Positions 1 through 13,777 are shown, counted from the stretch's first letter. The stretch is DNA of 64,000 nt from Epiperipatus broadwayi (GCA_028023455.1 JAQFVV010000258.1:1106501-1170500), one strand, 5' to 3'. Translations and numbers: made by a program. Notes: a model not told the origin generated them from the sequence alone.

Positions 1-14
1 TTATTTATTTTTTC

Positions 15-105
15 TACATGTGTGTAGGCATGTGTATCAGTGATAGTGTGGATAGTTGAAGGGTGCTTGAAAGTCTGTGTTCAAATCCCCTACATTTTTA
101 AGAGA
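15..105 (+). repeat. tRNA-like SINE head (candidate)
   Basis: Box-B-like GTTCAAATCCC at 79-89 lies about 40 bases after a box-A-like TAGTGTGGATAG. No clean cloverleaf forms and an AT-rich tail follows. This is the layout of a tRNA-derived SINE rather than a working tRNA gene. A chance match is possible. Confidence 0.35.
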
Positions 106-109
106 AATC

Positions 110-655
110 AATCTAAATTTAGCTTTCAACAATTTATTTGGAAATATCAGCATTCATTATTTTACTCATATATATAATTAAAATTATTGACAAAAATAAA
201 AAATACAGTGAAAATAAATCTCTTATCATTTACAGATGTATATATTTCTTAAAAACTTCATTCATTATAATATTTAAATTGTAATAAATAATAATAAACA
301 TCATATTAATCATACATAAAAAGACTTTTTGGACATAGCGCTCTAAACCATGTGTTAAAAAGGGCTTTTTATGAATGATTAATATATATTTATATTAGTT
401 GTTTATATGATTGTTATTATTTGTTATAATTTATATGAAAAATAGCATATTGGATTTCTTTATTTCAATTTTGATGATTTATAATATTTTCATCCCATTT
501 TACATATGAAAACAAAACAAATAGATATAATAATGATAAAAAAATTAATAAATCTAAAATGATAATTTAAGTCTTAAATATATTTTGAAAATAATGCAAA
601 TTTAAAATTTATATATGCACATACTTAATTTTTAAGGACAGATATGTAACATTAC
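110..655. other. AT-rich sequence, nothing recognised
   Basis: Very AT-rich with short inverted pieces (around 310-370, both arms containing aaaag/ctttt and atgattaatat). No coding pattern is seen. Confidence 0.4.
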
Positions 656-660
656 TATAT

Positions 661-2215
661 TTCATCATCATCATCAACCATTATCAATCTACTAAAGGAT
701 GAAGGTGTCTCCAAGTTCAATCCATCTTCTCCGATCTTTAGCTTTTCTTCTCCACATCACCCCTGTACACTTTCTTATTTCATCCATCCATCTCACATGT
801 GGTCTCTTTCTGGGTCTTTTACAATCTCTTGGAATCCAGTTTAAGATTTCAATTGTCTATCTATTATCATCTCTTCTAGCAACATGTCCAGTCCAACTCC
901 ACTTCAGTATTATCATTTTTTCAATGAGGTCAGTAATACCTGTTTGTTCTCTTAGCCATATATTGTGTTTTCGATCTCTTCTTGCTATTCCCAACATGCA
1001 TCTCTCCATACTTCTTTGAGTGGTCTGAAGTCTCTGTATTACTCTTCTATTAAGGGTCCAAGTCTCGGATCCATAAGTAAGAACTGGTAAAACACATTTA
1101 TTAAAAACTTTCCTTTTCAAACATATAGGCATATTTCCTTTTAGTATCAAGTTATTTCTACCAAAAGCACTCCAACCAAATTTAATTCTATGATTAATTT
1201 CATCTATTATGTTCCCATCTGTATTAATAATCTGACCATGGTATTTGTAACTGTTAACTTCTTCTGACTCATCATAATCAATCTTTATTTCCATATTTTG
1301 AGAAAATCCATTAAACATTAGTCTTTTTAACATTTATCTTTAGTCCTGCTTTCCTACTTTCATCTGATGACCCCTGCAACATTTCCTGCAAAAACATTAT
1401 TTGCAAAAATAACTACATCATCTGCAAAATCTAAATGACTTAAATAATCTCCATTTACTTTCATTCCTTTAGCTTCCCATTTTAATCCACAAAATACTTA
1501 ATGCAGCACTGCTGTAAAAGGCTTTGAAGATATGGAGTCACCCTATCTTATATCCTTCTCAATGTTGACTTTCCCAGTAACGTTATATAATCCAATTGTT
1601 GCTGTTGCATTTTTATAAATATTCTTTAAAATATGACAATATCCAGAATCTATATCTTGATGATCCAATGCTTTAATCACTAAAGAAATATTTATAGAAT
1701 CAAATGCCTTTTCATAATCTACAAATCCAAAGCATAACTTTTCTCAATACCTAGATATGATCTACTGTACTAAAACCACCCAGCTTGTTCTCTTGGTTGT
1801 TTGAAATCCAATGTTCTCTACAGACGAGTTGTAATTATCTTGAAAAAAAATTTGTATAAAACTGATAAAAGGCTGATAGGTCTGTAATTTCTAATATCTT
1901 CTTTATCACCTTTTTTAAATATTAATATTAATACTGCATTCTTCCAATTATCTGCTACATCTTTATAATTTAGACATTTGGTATATAACTTGGCTAAAAA
2001 AAATTCTATTTCTTCACCTGCTTCTTTTAAAATATCAATTACAATTCCATCATTACCTGGTGCCTTTTCTTTCTTCATACATTTAATTGCATGTCTCACC
2101 TCTTCATTTAAAATTCTGGGCAATTCAAAAGATGTAATAAATATAGGAGGTACTTGTTCTTTATTACTATATAATTCTTGATAAAAGTCTTCTATCCATT
2201 TCATGATATCATCTC
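661..2215 (-). mobile_element. RTE-type LINE, 5'-truncated and broken
   Basis: The minus strand encodes the reverse-transcriptase part of an RTE-class non-LTR retrotransposon. The N-terminal RT piece is at 2204-1818 (KAPGNDG motif, [23 protein letters not shown]). The catalytic box FADD is at about 1428-1417 after frame breaks. The C-terminal domain is at 1333-857 (YGSETWTLNRR, GHVARRDDNR). The element ends in a short ATC/GAT simple repeat near 661, typical of RTE 3' tails. Several stops and frameshifts separate the pieces and no endonuclease is attached, so this is a dead, 5'-truncated copy. Open frames on the plus strand here are antisense shadows. Confidence 0.9.
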
Positions 2216-5200
2216 TCTTTTTTTCTTATTGCAGATATAAATTTCCTACCAATACCAAAATGTTGTTTTATTCTATTTACATATATATATGTTATGAATG
2301 TTTTCATGAATAAAATATGACAAATGTTTTTAAAGATTTTACTATTTATAAGAATAGGCGGAACTATTATCATATGGATAAAAATGTGTGTGTGGATGGT
2401 CGTATAATAGATCCTGATCACTATTGTAATTATTAAGAACATAATTTACATCCAGACCTCTTTTTTAAAATCCAATCACTACTGTAATAAAAAAAATAAC
2501 TAAAACTATTGAAATATCAGCAAAAAATCTTGAATACCACACAGAGCCACAATTATCACTTTCTGAAGAATTATCCACTTATTAATTTTCTGCATATTAA
2601 TTTTCATACCCATTCTTTCTTGGAAAAAATATATATTTTACTTCCATGTTAATTTAAAAATCAGGTGATATGCAATTATGCTAACTCTTTCATAGCGAAG
2701 TCAAAAAGTTTTAACTAAATCAATCAAGAAAGCAAATAACAATCTTCACATTTATTTTGAGATGTCTTTAATTAATCATATCAACCATATGTCTATCCTC
2801 TTAAAACTCAAAACAGTTTTCAAATAAAAATAGATTCAATCTACTAAAATATTTAAATGGATATATTTATATTTTATAGATTATTTTATTGTTCCAATTT
2901 TTTTTTGTTTGTTTTTTTAATTGAAATCTTGTTTTATTATTCCACTCCAGAGCCATCTATTTGCTTTTTCTTTGATATATATATAAAATAAAATCTATAT
3001 AAACAGAAGGAGCAGGAGCACGATAAAATAAATTTCAAATTCTCTCAGTTAATTCTTAATCAATTTTTTGATGATTCATATGCAACGTTAACAATATCTC
3101 AAAGTTTCATTAGTCTTTAAACTAGTACAATTCAAACACTTTTTTTAAAATATCATTTGATATTTGCAGTAAATATATATATAAGAGTATACTTAGAATT
3201 TTAGATTCTGATTCTTAAATTTGAAATTATCCATCGAAAAAACTATATACCTTTAATAACTATAAGGTCCCATGTTTTATATCTTCTATTTTATATGTAA
3301 ACATATTTAAAGAATGTTCTATTAACTACACAATCTCGACATTTTTTTCAGAATATCTACATACGGGGCTATTTTTTGATGAAAAATAAAAAATGCAATT
3401 AACTATATTCCTATTAAAAAGCAATATTCTAATTCAAATTTTACCTACTTATGAAAGACATGCTACTTATACAGAAAAAATTATGCCAAAAATCAAAATA
3501 TTAATTAGTTAAATTTAACGGCAATTGGGGGGATGAGATAAAAGAAAAGATAACATTGACTAAGTTTTTCCATTAATAATTGATAAAAATCAAAAAATAT
3601 ATATATAATTTATTATTTTTTTAGGGAGGGGGAGGGAATTAAACTCATTAGAAAACATACTGCACATGTATGAAAAAATATATTTACATTTAAAATTGAA
3701 CAGAAATGAAATATAAAAAAAAACTAATAAAACTTAAATAAATTTTAAACATTTATTTACAATGTCATTATTTTATTATTTCTGAAATATATTTTCATTA
3801 TCACTTTTAATTATTCAGCTCATTAATTTGAATGTAACACTATCCATGTAATAAATTAAAAGCAAAATTAAAACAGCTGCAGAAAGTTACTCTTATCAAC
3901 TTATTTATTATTAATATGCTGAATAATAAAATTCTAGAATTACAAACTAATTATTAAAAAAAGACAATTAACATAATGTAAAAAATAACTAGGATAATAG
4001 TAAATTAAAGAAAGAGATATGCAAAAAATTTCCAATGTAATAAATGGAAAATGCTTCAAAAAAATTAAGAGATTAAAATACAAATAGTATATGCTAAGAA
4101 CATAAAAGCATACATGGTCTATATTTAACAAGGATATTAAAGCTCAACAGTAATTTGAGATGCTTAATAAATAAAGTCAAACAAATATGATTAGAAGAGG
4201 ATTTTAGTGAGATGAAAAAATTATAAAAATTGATTTGAATGAAATACTTTGAAAGAAAACACTGTTATAATAAATGTTACAACTTCCTCAATTAAAGAAT
4301 CTTGAATTTAGTACAATTTAAAGTTATCATGAAAAGCAAATTCCCAAAAATTAAAATTAAAAAATACTGAAAAAAAAATGATATGGATATTTAAAAATAA
4401 AATAAATCAGCTTAATTGTTAAAGTGAAATAACTAACAATTCTAACATAAATTATCAAATTTTATGGATTATTAACTTCACTTGTTTGATTCATAATTAA
4501 ATTTGAATATTAAAAATTGGCTTTACTAAAATATTTGCAATTTTTAATATATAAATGTATAACTAACTAATACACCCAAAGAAATTGATTGCCAATCATA
4601 TTTTTTCCATTATCATTCTCTTATTATATAGCCTTTAAACATCATATCTATTTATAACATGCAAAACAACTCACACTTTATTTTTTAAATATATTTTCTT
4701 TTTTTTAGTATTCCTGTTTATTATGCCACTAATAATCTAATTGTTTCTATATGTATTCAAACTTTATTTCCATATCTGCTCTCCATCTCACTCTCTGTCA
4801 TTTATTAGACAAACAATTCTCTTCCATTAACAGTCCTCATGAAACATTTAATGCCACTTTTTACTTAGAAAATCCAATTAAAAACTACTCTAGCAATTTG
4901 ATTAATAACTATAATCTCAATCTAACAAACATTTTCAACTTACTTTTTGCATCTTTCATAATAATCAAGATCACCTCACCTTTACTTGAATTGCTTCATT
5001 TACTAACATCATATCCATATGTAAAGCATATCTTCCAATATTCTCTTTCAATTCTCTCTAAAATATTTAAGATTCTTTTATAAACACACAAATTATCATT
5101 CTTATATATTAAATATGATGTCATAACTCCAATTCAATTCTTGCAATGTGATTTGATATAAAACGTCTTCCTTTTTTTTTTAGATAAATTAGAAGTTTCT

Positions 5201-6480
5201 GTACATAAGTTATATGCACAAAAATCCTATTAACCAAGTTAACATTCTCTCCCTCTGAAATTAATAGATATCACAATAAACTCATTTATTTCCTATCCTT
5301 TATTATCAAATGACTCTTCTAGTCATAATTAATTTATTTTTTTTTCTATTGTTCCAATTAATCTTTTCTATTCTTCTCAAAAAAAAAATTTTCTATTTTT
5401 TTTCTGCTAATTTTACTCTAATTGTCCTAATTTTATTCGAATTATCCATATTTCAGTTCATATAAACTTATACTATAAACAAAATATTTAATAAGCCATT
5501 CTTGGTTCCAATTTCAATGGCCCACATACATATCTGTCAATTATATGAAAATTGTTTTGACAAGCTTTTATTTTCTCTAATTTCTGTTTTTTATATTACT
5601 GAAATGCAAATCAAATAGATTTTAATTATGAAAATAAATAAAAGCTTAATGAAATAGTTAAGGCTTTACTTCATTAGCGTTTGAAATCAATAAATATATA
5701 TATATATGTGCTTTGCGCACCTAAACTGTCCTGAAAGCGCTTGGCGGTAACTTTTGGATAATATTATTTATTTTTAACAGTTTCATTATCTGTGCGCAAA
5801 GCACATATATATATTTATAAAAGCTTAATATAATTCTATTCAAAAAATATTTACATTATATATAAAAATAAAACTTAAAGCATCAAGAATTATTATTAAA
5901 TACTCAGTACTTTGCTCCTCAAATGAATATTTAATATATAACTTTACACTGAAATACTAACATAAAATTTGGTAAGATGGTCAATCATAAATGGATATAC
6001 AATAAAATATACAAATTCATCAACTGATTTATTTTTATTTCAAGCAAAGATTTTTTTTTTTTTTCACTTCATTTGATTTTAGCATTGTTTTTTAGAAATG
6101 TGATTAATACCCTTAATAAGATTAATTTCTTTATCTTATACTTTTAAATTTCATACTAGCTTCAATTTTTCCGTACATTTTCAACTTTTGAATTATAAAA
6201 ATACTTTTTAAAAGATCAATTTATTTAATATTACATGATTCAAATACCATCCAAATCATCTTTCATCAAGAATGTCAAAACATACTGAAAATCACACAAT
6301 ACAGGATTTTCCTTTTCTTCCAGTTTACTCAGCATTGACATAGAATAATAAAATATTGTAGGGTATTTCTATTTTTTTAAATATGTTAATCAGCCAAGTG
6401 TTCCTCTAAATGAGAATTTAATCTTTCATTAAAAATATTAAATAAGTTTTTCTTAAATCTCTTACTCATATAATAATTCT
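2216..6480. other. AT-rich intergenic or distal intronic DNA
   Basis: About 4.3 kb with no supported gene. It contains homopolymer runs and TA microsatellites. Open frames at 3940-4131 and 4751-5083 have low-complexity composition and no recognisable domain. The MITE at 5692-5817 is listed separately. If KDM1A is intact, this DNA would lie in its next, very long intron. Confidence 0.4.
5692..5817. mobile_element. MITE with near-perfect terminal inverted repeats
   Basis: The left arm (5692-5720) ends in TATATGTGCTTTGCGCAC. The right arm (5792-5817) is its reverse complement starting GTGCGCAAAGCACATATA. About 70 bases of unrelated sequence lie between. The arms end in TA repeats, so the target duplication cannot be read. 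No coding capacity, so it is a non-autonomous DNA element of undetermined superfamily. Confidence 0.7.
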
Positions 6481-6484
6481 TTAA

Positions 6485-6665
6485 TTTTCATATTCCATCC
6501 TCTTTTCCTTTTTGTAAATTGGTGCAAGCACTGATTTTGTCATGTGTTATGTATTATATTTTTTTCCTATGCAATACAAGCTAATTATTGTCAACATATC
6601 TAATTATTTCTCCAGAAATTCCATCACTTCCAGAACTTATATTGGGAGATTACTCCCCATATTTT
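6485..6665 (-). mobile_element. LINE reverse-transcriptase fragment
   Basis: Read on the minus strand, a decayed RT segment includes KSVLAPIYKKEKRMEYEN, the pattern found in non-LTR RT between the PDG box and NYRPI. Upstream pieces resemble the GPDGIxGE motif. There is only about 180 bp, with stops. Confidence 0.6.
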
Positions 6666-6689
6666 TCTGATATATATATATATAATATC

Positions 6690-7360
6690 TTCTACTCCCC
6701 CACTGCTATGTTTTTCAGCAGTGTTACCTTGAAGACAAAAGATAAAGTCTGAATTTAATGCCTCTTGTCAGTATGCTGTAAAGTTGTTGCATAAATTAAA
6801 ATCCAGACTTATTTAAACAAAAAGCATGAAATTTGAATTAGCAAAGATCTTAATTTACATATACAAAGAAAGACAATAGTCATTTTAAACGTTGAAATCT
6901 CCTAAATACAATTATATAATAAAACCAGTGCATATTACTAACTGAAAATTTCAAATATAAAATATCTATCACTCCCTCACTGTTACATTCTTTCAGCAGC
7001 GCTATCTTATAAATAAACATAAAGTTTGAATTTAATGACACCAATAATTTATATAATAACTTTGCAGCATAGAGACAAGCGAACTCTTGAATTCAGACTT
7101 TGTCTTTGTTTACAAGGTAGTGCTGCTGAAAAACATACCAGTGGGGAAGTAATTGATATTTTATATCTGAATTCACAGTTAGTGATAGGGATTGATTTTA
7201 TTTCTTATATGCATGTGGTTAAGACATTTCAAAGTTTAAAATGACTATTGTATTAGCATATGAAAATTAAGTATGTTGTTTACGAGCAATTTAAGATCAT
7301 TGCCAATTTAAATTTCATGTTCTTTGTTTAAATAAGTCTGGATTTCAATTTATATAATAA
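6690..7360. repeat. Composite repeat: two direct units plus one inverted unit
   Basis: A unit around CTGCTATGTTTTTCAGCAG followed by AAAGTCTGAATTTAATG occurs at about 6690-6860. It recurs in direct orientation at about 6972-7080 and inverted at about 7085-7356 (GTGCTGCTGAAAAACATACC, then CTTTGTTTAAATAAGTCTGG). The open frame at 7026-7244 lies wholly inside and is not taken as a gene. Confidence 0.7.
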
Positions 7361-8565
7361 TTTTACGGGAATGACATATATTATGTTTGGATTTTCAGCT
7401 AGCAGTATACACTGATTCTATTTCTTATTACTTCCAACACTTAGTTATACTTGTCTCACTGCATCTTTCACTTTAGCTCAATTTTAATGCAACACTACAC
7501 CAGTTCAGAAATCAAATCAATCAACTTCTCTCACACACACTTGATGCAGTTTTTGAAATACCCACTTCACTTCTTTTTACAAGTGAATAAAACATACATA
7601 ACTCACATTGGAATTTTGAAAGTATATATACACTAATTATTTTTTGTTTTTTAGATATACTTAACTTCACATATATATATTTTATATATTTCAAATGTCT
7701 ATTTTATCACAATATCCTGAACCATATGCCCAAAGAAATGTATGTGAAAAAAGATAAAATGATCCCCAAGATGCATTCATCATTTGGTCCAGATCACAAT
7801 CTCTTACTTATATCTTCATCATTTGTTCAGTATATATATATATAGCAAATTACAATAGATTAATTGACAAGGTTGAATTTTCTGCACTCACAACTTTGAT
7901 ACATATCACTTTAAAGAAATATATTAAAAATTTTTACAAATCATTAATTAAACTAGAAATTATCTCTAGCCCAAATATACTTTTTAATTCTCATTTATTT
8001 AATAATATGTGAATGATCTTAATGAAACATCTACATCTGAATTTCCTCCAAGTTGACAGTTTTGAAAACTTTCACTATACTATAGTACATTGTATATGTA
8101 ACCCTTATATATTAGCTTATTAAGAAAATAAAATGAACAAAATAAGTGTGAAAAAGCAGAATAAATAAATAAATGTATATATATATATATAGTCTAATAT
8201 ATTGCATTGTAAAATAAAGATTAATAGTTTCACTAAGAAATACAACATAAAGATATTTTACTATGAATGTGCCCTTTTAAATATCCTCTATTTGCTCGAT
8301 GTGAACTATAACAATAGCTGACCACATCAGTTTTTTTAAAAAAAAAATTCCTTCAATAGCTGTACTAAGCCCCAATATCACTAATCTCAAATCAGAATAG
8401 ACTTAATCTCGGAAGTATTAAACAAATTTCATTTGCTTTACTTTCAAACGTTAAATATGAAATACACGGAATTAGTAAAATATGATACTCTTTCTACACT
8501 CAATTATATTCTGGATAGATAGAAATTATAGTCAATTTCATGTTTATAAATCTTGCCTTTAATAT
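7361..8565. other. AT-rich sequence, nothing recognised
   Basis: About 1.2 kb with TA microsatellites and no coding or repeat signal that I could identify. Confidence 0.4.
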
Positions 8566-8569
8566 ATCA

Positions 8570-11170
8570 TTATTTTCAACAATTATCAAATCAATCTACT
8601 GCAGGATGAAGATTTTTCCATGTTTAATCCAGTTTCTCCAATACATACCTTTCTTTTCACATTATACCAGCAAACTTCCTTATTTATTCCATATATCTCA
8701 TCTGGTCTTTTCTGGGTCTTTTACAATCTCTTGGAATACAGTTTTAAGATTTCAACTGTCCATTTATTATTATCTCTTCTAGCAATATGTTCAGCCCAGT
8801 TTCACTTCAGTCTCTTAATTCTTTCAATGATGTCAAAAACACCTATTTGTTCTGCCATCCATACTTCTTTTTTTTTTTAGATCTTTTCTAACCACTCCTA
8901 ACATCAACTCTCCTTACACTGTTGACTGCTCTGAAATCTCTGTATTGTTCTTCTATTAAGTGTCCAAGTTTCGGATCCATGAGTAAGAAATAATAAAACA
9001 TATTTATTAAATATCTTCTTTTCCAAACACATAGGCATATTTCCTTTTAATAATAAATTATTTCTAACAAATGCACTCCATCCAACTTTAATTCTATGAT
9101 TAATTTCATCCATTATTTTTACTATGTGTATTAATAATCTGACCTTGGTATTTGTAGTTATTAATTTCTTCTAACTCATCATTATCAATCTTTTCTTCTT
9201 TTGAGAAAATCCACTGAACATTATTTTACTCTTTATAGCATTTAACTTTCATCTGATAATTGCTTGCAATATTTCTTAATACTCTAAAGCCTTATTTGAA
9301 AAAACAGTTATATCATCTGTAAATCTAGATGACTTAAATAATCTCCATTTACTTCTACAGCCTTAGCTTCTATTTTAATCCACAAAATACTTCTTGCAAA
9401 ACTTCTATAAAAAATGTTGGGATATGGAATCACCTCGTTGCATATTCTTCTCAATGTTAATTTTCCTAGTATCACTATGTAATCTAATCATTACTGTTAC
9501 ATTTTGATAAATATTCTTCAGAATATGACAATATCCTGGGTCTATATCTTAATGATCCAATACATTAATCACTGAAAAAATGCTTACAGAATCAAATGCC
9601 TTTTCATAATTTACAAACCCAAATCATTATGACAATTCATATTCATTGGTCCTTTCTATAACTTCTCTCAATACTTGGATGTGATCCATTAGGTTTAAAA
9701 CAAATTTAAAAACAGCTTGGCCTTTTGGTTGATTAAAATCTAAAGTTAACTGTAGATGATTTGTAATTATCTTGATAAAAATGTTGTATAGCATTGATAA
9801 AAGATTAATAGATCAATAATTTCTAATATGTTCTTTCTCGCCTTTTTTAAAAATTAATATTAGTACTGCCTTTTTCCAATCCTGTGATACATGTTTATCA
9901 TTAAGGCATTTGGTATATTACTTTGTGAACTATTTTTCTATTACTTTACTTGCTTCCTTAAGATGGCAAATATAATTTCATCATTACATGGAGTTTTTAA
10001 TTTCTTCATAGATTTAATTGCATGTCTCACTTCTTTATTTAAAATCTTGATTGATTCAGAAGAAGTAATAATTGTAAAGGATACTCTTTCTTGCTCTTTA
10101 ATTCATTATAGAACTCTTCCATACTCTTTTTAATAATAGTTTCCTCTTTTATTCTTAATGCAGAAATCAGTTTCCTATTGATATGCAAACATTGTTTTAT
10201 ACTTTTGAGACTTTTATTCTCTTCTATAACTGTCCTTGCTAATTAATAATTATATTTTTTTATGTCATTAATAACTCTGTTTGTTTCATACCATTTTAAA
10301 AAATTCTAGAAATTCAAGCCTTCTTAAATAGTTATTTTTATATACTTTCTTATTTCTTCTTTTCTTAAAACTCAGTAGAATTTTTACTGGTTAATTTTTT
10401 TTTTTTTTTTTTGATACAGCTATCTTTGTTCAATTCTTAATAGGGTATCTGAACCATCTTTAAAATCTGTTAAATATTTTAAAACAATTTGCAAGTTCTA
10501 ATTTAAATTCATTTGAATATTTCTGAAAGTTAGGAATATTATCGATAATCACTTCTTGTGTTGAATTTATTCAGAACCTTATAATCTTGAAAGACATATT
10601 CACTGTTAGTCAAAATATAATCTAATTCTTTCTATATCTTCATTTGAATGCTTCCATGTCCATTTCTGTTTATCATTTTTCTCAAAAAAAGAATTTATAA
10701 TATAAAGTTGTTTTTTCCTGCAAATTCCACAAATCTGTATCCTCCCTTAATTCTATACTGTAAACAAATTTACCCACAGCACTTTCATCTTTCATTTACC
10801 AATTGTAGCATTAAAATCTCCATTTTAAAATGTTGTTCATTCTTATCAAAAGCCTTTTGTATATCCATATAAAAATCTTCTACTTCTTCATCACAACGAG
10901 AACTTATTGGTGCATAAACCTGAATTAACTGCATTTAGTATTTTCAAATTAAGTTGAATAACTAATCTTACCATCTCTGTCTGATACACCATCAACTTTA
11001 ATATATATGTTGTATACATTTCATTTTTCATACTGGAAATAAAACAAGTGAAATCTGCTTAATATATAAAAATTCAAATCTATTCTGATTTGTGATTAAT
11101 AGCACAGCTAATGAAAGAGATTTCCCTGAAACTGATTCTATGAATCTCTTGTATTGTCATAATTCACAAT
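8570..11170 (-). mobile_element. RTE-type LINE, longer but heavily decayed copy
   Basis: Same family and orientation as the copy at 661-2215. From 5' to 3' on the minus strand: endonuclease remnants at about 11170-10640 (QLIQVYAPISSRCDEEVEDF near 10940-10880), the linker, RT remnants at about 10230-9300, and the C-terminal part at 9113-8904 (DEINHRIKVGWSAF, HGSETWTLNRR). Stops and frameshifts are frequent throughout. It retains more of the 5' half than the first copy but no intact frame. Confidence 0.85.
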
Positions 11171-12780
11171 GCAGAATTTGATTATTATATAAACATCTTA
11201 TAGCATAATTAAATGAGCTAACACAGAGGGCTTAATGAAATCATTCATAGTAAAATGATAGGATACAGCTCTATAATTATTAAGTATTTAATTAGTTATG
11301 ACATATATAATTAATGAACACACATTTAGATATATGTAATATATCCAAAATATATATCAAAACATGCTTAAATACGTATAATAAAACTGACTTATAAAGT
11401 CACATACATGAATTAATAATTAGTCCATCATATAAATGCACAGAGATAACCAACAACTATCTTAATACTAAAATATTTCTTCCCAAAATAAGAAAATCAT
11501 CAAGTAACTCTGGAAATATAACATAGGTCTTTTCAGACATTGTCATGTTGACATATAATATTTAAATTATAAATTGGTAGATGTACAGATATATATGTAT
11601 CAACCAAACAATATATATATATAGTTATAAGACCAATAAACATATGACATATAATTGAATGAAATAAATAAAATTACACAGACTTTCAATAAGAACAAAT
11701 CATCAATTTGTGAAATAATAAAAAGGACAAGAAAATTCATGCTAGAATTACTTGAATTCTTGAAGTTGTTAAAATTACATCCACAATATAGGATAAGCAT
11801 TTAATGAAGACTGAAAAAACATTAAATTTGGTTGATGGAGAATATGAATAAAAGGAATGATCTATTAAATACTGAATCTATATCAACAGTTTAACAATGA
11901 ATCTATTGAAAAGAGTGACTTCAAAAACAAATTTATGACAGTTAAGGAAGAGTTGTAGAGATTCAGAAATCAAAATAGACTTTAAACCAAAGCACTTCTT
12001 ACTTTCTTTAGTCTTGGAAAAAATGATATCATCATTGACTGTACATTTGGGAATCATTTTAATTTTTAATTCATAATGCAAATGATGTCAATATGACCAC
12101 AAAATGTCATTGGAAAACACCTGCTGCTATATGCTCAGGCAAGTATACATGAAATTTCCAAATTTTAACATTATATTATATCTTTGAAATTTCATAATCA
12201 TCAATATCAAACTTCACCACAAAAAGGATAAAAAGTAGAAAAAAGGATAGTAAGATGCTGTTTGTTTTTGTTTTTTTTTTTTTTGAGAATAATCAAATGA
12301 AAATATTTACTATATGTGCAACATCCGAATTTGAGCATAATACTTATATATGTAAATATACACTCTCAATTTACTATTTTTTTTTTTTTTAATGTTTTTG
12401 TTGATATCTTATTGTGTATAATTTTTAAATAAAATTGTATCATATATATATGTATATGTTAAAAAGTATATGTTAGAAATATATAAAGTGCACTATTATT
12501 TAGTTTTTGGCATCCACACAAAAACTATACAAATATTTTAAAACAATTAAAAAAACTACAATTAAATAAAAATATTTGAAAGTTATGTTTTTAAATTATG
12601 TATTAACTTTAAAAATCAATGAAATCATTAGAAAAAAAAGTTTAAAAAAAATGCTCAAAAAATTAAGTTTGGAAAGATTACTTTTGTACAACGTCAATCT
12701 CTACAATGCTGAATCATCAATATTCACAAATGCCTGGCAAACAATTGTTCATATATCTTGATTTCAAAACACCTTATGAT
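11171..12780. other. AT-rich sequence, nothing recognised
   Basis: Long A/T runs (for example 12268-12284 and 12378-12391) and TA microsatellites. Open frames here are short and of biased composition with no domain. Confidence 0.4.
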
Positions 12781-12907
12781 ATATTTTAATATTTTTAAAA
12801 CAGGCAAAACTCACTATATGTATTGCCACACACAGCAAGCTAGAGTAATCACTGAATGCCAGAAGACTTGTGCATAAAATCCCCATCTAGTGCCTACTCA
12901 TCCAATA

Positions 12908-12950
12908 TCCCCAGACTAGTTTCTGGCTTGTGGCCTTCGTCAGTGAGGAG
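12908..12950 (-). ncRNA. Hammerhead-ribozyme-like module, consensus copy
   Basis: On the minus strand the order is CTCCTCA, CTGACGA (fits CUGANGA), AGGCCACAAGCCA (stem-loop II), GAAAC, TA, GTC, TGGGGA. Stem I pairs CUCCUCA with UGGGGA over 6 bp (one G-U). Stem II is GGC/GCC with loop CACAA. Stem III is the minimal AC/GU with loop UA. Predicted cleavage follows GUC, between 12914 and 12913. One flaw: an A-A apposition replaces the usual G-C at positions 10.1/11.1. Confidence 0.65.
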
Positions 12951-13105
12951 CTATATGACTATATAAGCTAATGGGCTTGAATTGAAATCATTAAGGTGTT
13001 TTCAATTTAAGACTCATAGTTTTGCAGTTAAGTGGAGATAAAAGGTGGCTGCTGGAGGGTTGCATTAGATCCTAAGATCTAGGTGCAGTGCTCTCAGATC
13101 CAAGG

Positions 13106-13148
13106 CTCTTCACTAAAGAAGGCCACAAGCCAGAAACTAGTCTGGGGA
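13106..13148 (+). ncRNA. Hammerhead-like module, core-mutated copy
   Basis: Same layout as the consensus copy, but the first core box reads CTAAAGA, losing the invariant G5. Stem II, GAAAC, TAGTC and TGGGGA are unchanged. Probably inactive. Confidence 0.6.
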
Positions 13149-13777
13149 TATTGGATGAGTAGGCACTAGATGGGGATTTTATGCACAAGCCTTCTGGCAT
13201 CCATTGATTACTCTAGCTTGCTGTGTGTGGCAATATGTATAGTGAGTTTTGCCTGTTTTAAAACAGTTATACACAAGCATAAGAAGTGGTGGTCATGGGA
13301 TATTTTAATATTAAGAAAGAATACACATAATCATCATCAAGTACTTCTGAGCGATATGGATAATTTAAAAAGTTAATAGTGCTATTTTTAATAATTTGTT
13401 AATATCAAAACATTAAAAAATAAGTAAAACATCAAAAAAGTTTGAATGCTGGAAAATAATAATATGACCGAACTCTGTAAACATTTGACTTAACTTAATA
13501 ACTGCACAAAGACATTTATTTACAACTTAAAAATGATTAAGAACAAACCTATTAGTTTGTTTTTTTAATAAATGTGACTGATTTAAGATATTACAATTTC
13601 TTCAAAAAGATTAATTTGATATCATTGAAACAGTTCAAAAGAGAAAAATATATAATGCTTATTCTGGTAATTATTAGAATTTTCAAAATAAATTATTTGA
13701 TATTAAAAGTCATATTTAAAAAATCTGTAAAGGTAATCCATGTTCTCAGAATCTCAGAAATAAATATTTCAATTGTA

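Larger units (their letters stand above)
12794..13299. mobile_element. Hammerhead-bearing retroelement, inverted-arm copy
   Basis: It is bounded by a perfect 13-bp direct repeat ATATTTTAATATT (12781-12793 and 13300-13312). The left part (to about 12951) is antisense and the right part is sense, giving a foldback with arms of about 160 bp that start TTTTAAAACAGGCAAAACTC. Each arm carries a 43-nt hammerhead-like module. The right part runs past the GTTTTGCCT terminus into the start of a second unit (ACAGTTATACACAAGC...), so it derives from a multimer. The inverted 5' segment resembles twin-priming in target-primed reverse transcription. Confidence 0.85.

Noticed and set aside
699-1019. 106-codon plus-strand open frame, and similar frames at 1978-2181, 8540-8880 and 9891-10133
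   Set aside because: They are antisense to RTE LINE coding sequence and change with its decay; the minus strand explains the composition.
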